A DNA stretch of 64,000 bases from assembly GCA_905235555.1 (NCBI GenBank), contig CAJOMD010000005.1:1-64000 (forward strand). Reading direction: 5' to 3'. Below the pieces are notes generated by a model. It was not told the DNA's origin. It made no database searches and was given only the letters and a program-made list of their open reading frames with translations. The translations under genes and the position numbers were made by a program. Position 1 is the stretch's first letter. Each line of letters opens with the position of its first letter. Shown here one piece after another: positions 57,989 through 64,000 of this stretch. This stretch comes from an uncultured Eubacterium sp. GTDB lineage: Bacteria; Bacillota; Clostridia; Lachnospirales; Lachnospiraceae.

Positions 57989-59053
57989 ATGCGTTTTATT
58001 CACACGGGTGATGTTCATCTCGGCGCTACGCCCGAAAAGGGTCGTCCTTGGGCGGAGTCTAGAGGAGATGAAATCTGGAATACTTTTGAGAGATTAATAC
58101 TAGAAATTAAAAACAAGCCAGTAGACTTGCTGATAATCGCGGGTGATTTATTTCACAGACAGCCTTTGCTCCGTGAGTTAAAGGAAGTGGATTATTTATT
58201 TTCCACTATTCCTACTACAAAGGTTGTTCTTTGTGCTGGAAATCACGACGCAATAAAGAAGGGGTCTTTCTATGAAACATTTGAGTGGAGTGATAATGTT
58301 TCATTCATCGATAGTAAAAATGTGGAAGAGCATGATATACCAGAACTCAACACTTGTATTTATGGTCTAAGCTACTATACAACTGAAAATACAGATGCTA
58401 TGTATGACCATGTAATAGTAAACGACCCAGACAAGATTAATATTTTAGTAGCGCACGGTGGCGATGAGAAACATATCCCAATTAATAAAAAGCGCGTGGC
58501 TATGTCAGGCTTTGACTATGTGGCTATGGGACATATTCATAAGCCAGCAATTAACGAGTCAAGCAAAATGGCATATTGTGGATCACTAGAACCAATTGAT
58601 AAAAACGATATTGGTGAACGCGGTTATATTTATGGCGAGGTGGACAAAGATGGTCTAGAGCTTCAGTTTGTTCCGTTTGCAAAGAGAATATATATGGATA
58701 TGGAATTTCCTGTCACACCAAATCTTACAAATATGGAAATTAAAAATCGTTTGCAAGATGCATACGAAGAGCACGGTGAAGATAATATGTACCGCATAAT
58801 ATTCCAGGGCTACAGAGACCCTGAGTTTGAACTTGATTACAATGAAATTGAGAACACAGGTAATGTGGTGGACATTGTGGACAACACCGTTCCAGACTAT
58901 GACTTTGGAGAATTGTACGAGGACAACAAAGACAACATTCTTGGAATGTTTATAGGAAGATACATTGATAAAAATGAGTTGACGCCTGTGGAAGAAAAAT
59001 CATTGTACTACGGTACTAAGGCGCTTCTGGATGCGATGGAGGACAGACTATGA
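57989..59053 (+). CDS. SbcD/YhaO-like metallophosphoesterase exonuclease
   Basis: 'MRFIHTGDVHLGA', 'LLIIAGDLFHRQ', 'VVLCAGNHDAIKKGS', 'YVAMGHIHKP'. Confidence 0.9.
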   Translation: MRFIHTGDVHLGATPEKGRPWAESRGDEIWNTFERLILEIKNKPVDLLIIAGDLFHRQPLLRELKEVDYLFSTIPTTKVVLCAGNHDAIKKGSFYETFEWSDNVSFIDSKNVEEHDIPELNTCIYGLSYYTTENTDAMYDHVIVNDPDKINILVAHGGDEKHIPINKKRVAMSGFDYVAMGHIHKPAINESSKMAYCGSLEPIDKNDIGERGYIYGEVDKDGLELQFVPFAKRIYMDMEFPVTPNLTNMEIKNRLQDAYEEHGEDNMYRIIFQGYRDPEFELDYNEIENTGNVVDIVDNTVPDYDFGELYEDNKDNILGMFIGRYIDKNELTPVEEKSLYYGTKALLDAMEDRL

Positions 59054-60951
59054 TTATCAAAGAATTAGAATTAATAAACTTCGGTAAATTTAATAACAAG
59101 ACTGTCCGTTTCGACAAAGGAATGAACATAATCTACGGTGAAAACGAAGCTGGTAAGACTACGCTTCACACATTTATCCGAGGAATGCTTTTTGGCATAG
59201 AAAAACAGCGTGGCAAAGCCTCAGCCAATGATATTTACTCAAAATATGAGCCATGGGATGACCCTACTAACTACCAAGGCAAAATGAGAATTGAGCAAGA
59301 TGGAAAAAACTATCGAATCGAGAGATTATTTAATAAGAACAACAAGCGCTTTGCAGTTATTGACGAAGACGAGGGAAGAGAACTTACAGAGGGAGAGATA
59401 GAGAAACTTCTATCTGGTATTAACGAGGCTTGCTATTATAACACAATCAGTATTAGCCAGCTCGGTAGTGCTACTAGTAAGGAGTTAGAGTATATCCTAA
59501 AAAGTTATGCTGCAAACTTAGGTGCTACAAAGTCTATGGAAATAGACATTAAAGAAGCATTTGCAGACCTCGACAAACAAAGAAAGAAGATTATAGCAGA
59601 TAATAAGATAGGCCAGGAACAAGAAGTTGAACGGTCTTTGAAGAATGCGATTGAGAAACTAGAAATTTCTGAAGATGAGCAAAATAAAATAGCAGCAGGA
59701 CTAGAGCAGAAACAAACCGCGCTAGAAGGTGTGGAAGAAAAGCATAAAGAAGTAGCGGCAAAGGACGAAAAGAGACTCGAGCGCATCGCAAAACAAAATG
59801 AGAGAAAAGATAAACTATATCAGGATGCTTTAGTGCATACGGCTGATGTGGAAAAATACTCCACATCGCTAGAAAAAGTAAAAGAACATAAGGCGGAGAT
59901 AGAGGCAAAACTTCAGGAGTATAAAGTATCTAGCAGAGAGATGCTAGATGAACTAGTTGAAAAAGTTACTAAGAAGAGCAATGTACCATTCCTATTTATG
60001 ATTTTGTTCCTTGCAAGTCTTGGAGCAGGAGTAGGTTTATTAGTAGGCAATATGGACTGGAACTTGATTAGGGCACACTGGCAATTGCCAGCAGGATGCT
60101 TTGGTGTAGCCATCGTGTTCTTAGTGGCGGCTATCATCAAATACTTCTACAATAAGAAGAAAAAAGTTAAAAATCTTGAAAAACTGAAAGAGGTAAGACA
60201 GGTAATTGAGGAGCAGGAGACAGCTAAGCACGAAGAAATTTATATAGAAAGACAACTAGCTAACAAGAAGGAAGCTTTAGAAAAAACTCAGATTATGCTA
60301 AAGGCTGAAAACGATCACGAAGAAGGCATAGAAGATTTTTCAGATGAGCTAAAAGAAGTTCGTGAGAAGGCGATGGAACTAAAAGAGCAGATCAACAGAG
60401 CACAGTGGCAGTTAGAACAGAGTCAGGAAAGAGATATAGCTACTCAAAATCAGATTGCAGAGTTAAAAGAAACGCAGACCAATATAATGGATGCAAAACG
60501 CGAAGTGGAAGCAATCGAGAAAGCTAAAGAAGAGATAGAAGAGATTGCTGATGAGATTAGAAACAGCTTCGGTAAACGTTTAAACGAGCGCGCATCATTC
60601 TATATGGGTAAGATTACTAATGGCAAGTACGACAATCTAAATATCGATGAGAAACTAAATATTACGGTAAATGGTAAGCATTCACTAGTGGCTGCAAATA
60701 GACTAAGCAAGGGTACTATCGAGCAGATATATATGAGTTTAAGGCTTGGAGCAGCAGACCTAATCTTTGAAGATAGTGATATGCCAATTCTTTTGGATGA
60801 TGCATTTGCTATGTATGATAATAAGAGAATGGGCAATACTATGAGATTTATGTCAAGTGAGATGGACCAAGTTATTATGTTCTCATGTCACACACGTGAG
60901 AAGGTAATGGCGGATAAACTAGGTTTGGAATATAAGTTGATTACTTTATAG
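59050..60951 (+). CDS. SbcC/YhaN-like AAA ATPase with coiled coil
   Basis: 'ELELINFGKFNNKTVRFDKGMNIIYGENEAGKTTLHTFIRGMLFG', 'LSKGTIEQIYMSLRLGAADLI', 'MPILLDDAF'. Confidence 0.9.
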   Translation: MIIKELELINFGKFNNKTVRFDKGMNIIYGENEAGKTTLHTFIRGMLFGIEKQRGKASANDIYSKYEPWDDPTNYQGKMRIEQDGKNYRIERLFNKNNKRFAVIDEDEGRELTEGEIEKLLSGINEACYYNTISISQLGSATSKELEYILKSYAANLGATKSMEIDIKEAFADLDKQRKKIIADNKIGQEQEVERSLKNAIEKLEISEDEQNKIAAGLEQKQTALEGVEEKHKEVAAKDEKRLERIAKQNERKDKLYQDALVHTADVEKYSTSLEKVKEHKAEIEAKLQEYKVSSREMLDELVEKVTKKSNVPFLFMILFLASLGAGVGLLVGNMDWNLIRAHWQLPAGCFGVAIVFLVAAIIKYFYNKKKKVKNLEKLKEVRQVIEEQETAKHEEIYIERQLANKKEALEKTQIMLKAENDHEEGIEDFSDELKEVREKAMELKEQINRAQWQLEQSQERDIATQNQIAELKETQTNIMDAKREVEAIEKAKEEIEEIADEIRNSFGKRLNERASFYMGKITNGKYDNLNIDEKLNITVNGKHSLVAANRLSKGTIEQIYMSLRLGAADLIFEDSDMPILLDDAFAMYDNKRMGNTMRFMSSEMDQVIMFSCHTREKVMADKLGLEYKLITL

Positions 60952-60970
60952 AATAGAAAAATACAAAAAA

Positions 60971-60996
60971 CAGGCCCCAAGGGGCCTGTTTTTTGA
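60971..60996. terminator. Bidirectional terminator
   Basis: ACAGGCCCCAAGGGGCCTGTTTTTT. Confidence 0.88.
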
Positions 60997-61004
60997 GTTA
61001 ATGA

Positions 61005-62177
61005 TTATTTCTTTGAGTTATATTCTTTAACTCTCATATTAATTCTCTCAACTGGATTCAATAGATCGCTAATAGAAGAATCGTGATTCAATCGATCAAT
61101 GAAGGTAGCAGTAAACTTGGCTACATCTACATCAATGTACCATTCGCGCTTTAGAAGCTCTGGTGTTTGATATATACAGTTTGTAGTCATTACGCGGTAG
61201 ATTGTACCTTCTTCAAATGCTTTGTCAAATGTATCTAGACCGTTTGTGAAGATACCAAAGGTAGCTGCCACGAACACTCTCTTAGCTTTACGCTTCTTAA
61301 GTTGCCTAGCTACATCTAACATACTCTCGCCCGACGAAATCATATCATCAACGATAAGAACATCTTTTCCCTCTACGGACTCGCCCAAATATTCATGGGC
61401 TACGATAGGATTTCTTCCATCGACCACTTGAGTGTAATCACGACGTTTGTAGAACATTCCCATATTGATTCCTAGCACGTTTGCATAGTATACCACTCTG
61501 CCCATAGCTCCCTCGTCAGGAGAGATAACCATTAGATGATCAGCATCGATTGTAATATCATCTACGTTACGTAGTAGATATTTGATGAACTGATATGTAG
61601 GCATGATAGACTCGAAACCAGATAGTGGAATAGCGTTGTTAACTCTAGGATCGTGAGCGTCAAATGTCAAAATGTTATCAACGCCCATTGATGTAAGCTC
61701 CTGTAGCATAACCGCGCAGTCCATTGATTCGCGAGCCAAACGTCTATGCTGTCTGCTTTCGTATAGGAAAGGCATAATGACAGTTATACGATTTGGTTTA
61801 CCTGCACATGCTGCAATCACTCTTTTAATATCACTAAAGTGATCGTCAGGTGACTTGTGGTTTACGTGACCGCAAACTGTGTATTCAACACTGTAGTTTG
61901 TTACATCGTCTATGATGTAAAGGTCAGTACCACGAACAGTGTCCTCAAGGGTACACTTTGATTCACCTGTACCAAATCTTGGGTTACTGTAATTCAAAAG
62001 ATATGAATCTTTTTTGTAGCCCTTGAAAGTGATTGGTGAGTCGTTCGTTTCAATACGAGTTTTTCTCCAATCGGCAATGTAAGCGTCTACCGTTTCGCCC
62101 AATGCCTTACTGCCAGACAAGGCTACAATAGCCAGAGGTCCGACAGGAATTGATTCTACGTACTTTCTGTTAGCCAT
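61005..62177 (-). CDS. prs: Ribose-phosphate pyrophosphokinase, long form
   Basis: 'NRITVIMPFLYESRQHRR', 'LTFDAHDPRVNNAIP', PRPP motif 'DVLIVDDMISSGESM'. Confidence 0.92.
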   Translation of the reverse strand: MANRKYVESIPVGPLAIVALSGSKALGETVDAYIADWRKTRIETNDSPITFKGYKKDSYLLNYSNPRFGTGESKCTLEDTVRGTDLYIIDDVTNYSVEYTVCGHVNHKSPDDHFSDIKRVIAACAGKPNRITVIMPFLYESRQHRRLARESMDCAVMLQELTSMGVDNILTFDAHDPRVNNAIPLSGFESIMPTYQFIKYLLRNVDDITIDADHLMVISPDEGAMGRVVYYANVLGINMGMFYKRRDYTQVVDGRNPIVAHEYLGESVEGKDVLIVDDMISSGESMLDVARQLKKRKAKRVFVAATFGIFTNGLDTFDKAFEEGTIYRVMTTNCIYQTPELLKREWYIDVDVAKFTATFIDRLNHDSSISDLLNPVERINMRVKEYNSKK

Positions 62178-62244
62178 AAAATATCCTCCAATTAAGTGAA
62201 ATTCTTATTTTCGTTTTCCCGCGAAGAATCCCAATTTAAAATAA

Positions 62245-63246
62245 CTAGTTCTCCTCACTAGAAAACTTTTTAAGTTTTCTTATATCATTACCAAAAATCT
62301 TAAAAGTAGAAAAATATCCCATAGTGCGGGAGAACACTCTATCATCGTATCTGTCCTGCATCTCTTTTAAAGTGAGATTGGTAGATATGATAGTTGACTT
62401 TTGGTGGATAAGACGTTCATTTAAGACTTCAAACAGATATGTCTCTGAAAATGCAGTGGTATATTCTGTTCCCAAGTCATCAATAATTAGTAGATCGCAA
62501 TTTTTTAAATCATCTAGATTTACATTTTTGTACACAGAGCTTGAGTCTTTGTTTAGCACATTATCAGCTGTTAAATTAAAAAATTGGGAAGCTGAAAGAT
62601 AAAGAACTGAGTGGAATGTATCCATTAATTCCTTTGCAATGCAGTTTATAAGGAAAGTCTTTCCTGTACCTGCCTTGCCATAGAACAACAAATTGTCAAA
62701 CTCTGTGTCAAAATGATTTATAAAATATTGGCAATGCTCAGCCACATTTTTTATATTAGTGCGAGCATCAACGCCAAGATTTTCATCTACGAGCGACTGC
62801 GAGAATAAGTCATAATCGAATGTAGAAAAGTTTTCACGCTCTAAAATATTTTTCAATTCTGAGCGAGAGTAGAGATACTTAATAATCTCCTTATCCCTGC
62901 ATTCGCAGGATTTGCCGTTCACAAATCCTGTGTCGTGGCATTTTTCACAAGTATAGATTTCATCCAAATAGTCCGCGGCAAAGCCACCAGACAATAGAAG
63001 GGCTTTTTTCTTATCTCCCAAACTTTGGATTTCCCTCTTGATAGACTCAACATCTATCGAATTGCCAGACAATGAACTTCTCATAGCATCGCTAGCAAGA
63101 GTAGCAATACTTTCGTTAATTTTCGCAATATCTGGGATTGCTTCCTCAACTTCCGCAAGTCGCTCGTTCATAACTATTTGATTATCCAAACGTCGGGTTG
63201 CATAGATTTGATCTATAACTTCCAACTGTGAATTACTTAGTGCCAT
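62245..63246 (-). CDS. DnaC/DnaI-like replication ATPase
   Basis: 'CEKCHDTGFVNGKSCEC' Zn motif, 'LLFYGKAGTGKTFLINCIAKEL', 'LLIIDDLGTE'. Confidence 0.92.
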   Translation of the reverse strand: MALSNSQLEVIDQIYATRRLDNQIVMNERLAEVEEAIPDIAKINESIATLASDAMRSSLSGNSIDVESIKREIQSLGDKKKALLLSGGFAADYLDEIYTCEKCHDTGFVNGKSCECRDKEIIKYLYSRSELKNILERENFSTFDYDLFSQSLVDENLGVDARTNIKNVAEHCQYFINHFDTEFDNLLFYGKAGTGKTFLINCIAKELMDTFHSVLYLSASQFFNLTADNVLNKDSSSVYKNVNLDDLKNCDLLIIDDLGTEYTTAFSETYLFEVLNERLIHQKSTIISTNLTLKEMQDRYDDRVFSRTMGYFSTFKIFGNDIRKLKKFSSEEN

Positions 63247-63310
63247 TTTATCTTTTGACAGTGCATAGCAGAAATTAGCTAAGCATTGTTTCTATCCTTA
63301 AATATTTTAA

Positions 63311-64000
63311 TTAATCTTTTTTCTTATTAGACTGAGCCAATTTTTTTTCTAACTCCTTAAAATCATAAGTGTGGCTCTCAATCTTTTTCTTCTTTGAAGC
63401 CTTCTTCGAAGTCTTTGCATACTTCGAAGACTGCTTCTTAGAATGCTCGTCATCTAACTTTTCAATAGCCTCCATAGACAAAGCACCTTTATTATACCAG
63501 TTAGTAAGAATACTATCTGTGTATTCAAAACTTCCTTTGTGAGTGTGAGCCATAGTGCGATGACAAGCCTCGATTATGATCTCATCAGAGAACTTGAATT
63601 CATTATACCATTTGGAAATGAAGTCAATTTCCCTCTTAACAGGTGCTGGAGATTCCTCGCCAAAGACTTTATAAATAGCCCCCACGATTTTTTCTCTAAA
63701 CATTTCATCCTGTTTAGCATCCTCTAGAGTAGTAATACCAGCTTTAGCATAGGCAACAGCTTTCTTCTCAATCTTTGAAAGAGAAGTTTCTCCTGACTCC
63801 AGTAGATGTTCGATGAGATCAGAATCAAGCTTCAAATCCTCTACCATATAAATGATAGAGCCTGTGGCAGCCGGGCTTAAGGTGATGCTTAGGTATTGCT
63901 CTGCTAAAAAGCAAAGTTCCCTAATCCTGCTATCTTCTGCGAACTTCGTGATTTCTGACGCCGAACGCTTTTTCTTCACTGGAATAATATATTCCTTTGA
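63311..64000 (-). CDS. DnaD-domain replication protein (partial, runs off window)
   Basis: 'VKREIDFISKWYNEFKFSDEIIIEACHRTMAHTHKGSFEYTDSILTNWYNKG' DnaD C-terminal domain; frame stays open upstream of the listed GTG start to the window edge. Confidence 0.85.
   Translation of the reverse strand, partial: SKEYIIPVKKKRSASEITKFAEDSRIRELCFLAEQYLSITLSPAATGSIIYMVEDLKLDSDLIEHLLESGETSLSKIEKKAVAYAKAGITTLEDAKQDEMFREKIVGAIYKVFGEESPAPVKREIDFISKWYNEFKFSDEIIIEACHRTMAHTHKGSFEYTDSILTNWYNKGALSMEAIEKLDDEHSKKQSSKYAKTSKKASKKKKIESHTYDFKELEKKLAQSNKKKD

Noticed and set aside
61005-62177. Unusual long Prs as a finding
   Set aside because: 390 aa is longer than classical Prs, but PRPP motifs are intact and long forms are, to my knowledge, known in Clostridia.

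Overview
This is a 64 kb window of low-GC, dense Clostridia-type chromosome; the Lachnospirales-like affiliation is inferred from gene content only. There are no rRNA genes, transposases, CRISPR arrays or prophage. Main blocks: (1) a tRNA-Thr/Tyr/fMet cluster and a membrane GDPD; (2) a B. subtilis yaaO-yabC-like neighbourhood (speA-like, gmk-like kinase, holB, ricT, trmN6-like, rsmI) followed by an LtaS-like sulfatase; (3) a cobalamin riboswitch followed by a tight operon of three exported proteins (two DUF4430/transcobalamin-C-like, one alpha/alpha-toroid with a C-terminal TM anchor) and a complete ECF transporter (EcfT, fused EcfA-A, S component). I read this operon as a split, bacterial intrinsic-factor-like B12 capture system, and it is the best candidate for an undescribed system here; (4) a Crh-like HPr with metG, tatD and rsmA, preceded by an unassigned attenuator-like RNA; (5) Sua5, a catalytically dead LMW-PTP homologue, a 3' remnant of upp, and dCMP deaminase; (6) a Tad/Flp pilus locus with an apparently frameshifted cpaE-like gene and an unlisted Flp pilin; (7) sirtuin, DUF5711, CvpA, tRNA-Cys and large secreted surface proteins; (8) rpsF-ssb-rpsR, paaK/ACT, a domain-swapped GH3, beta-helix proteins, a YbhJ-like hydratase, glgB, sbcDC-like genes, prs, and dnaC/dnaD-like genes. 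All calls come from reading the sequence and ORF translations; no database search was run.
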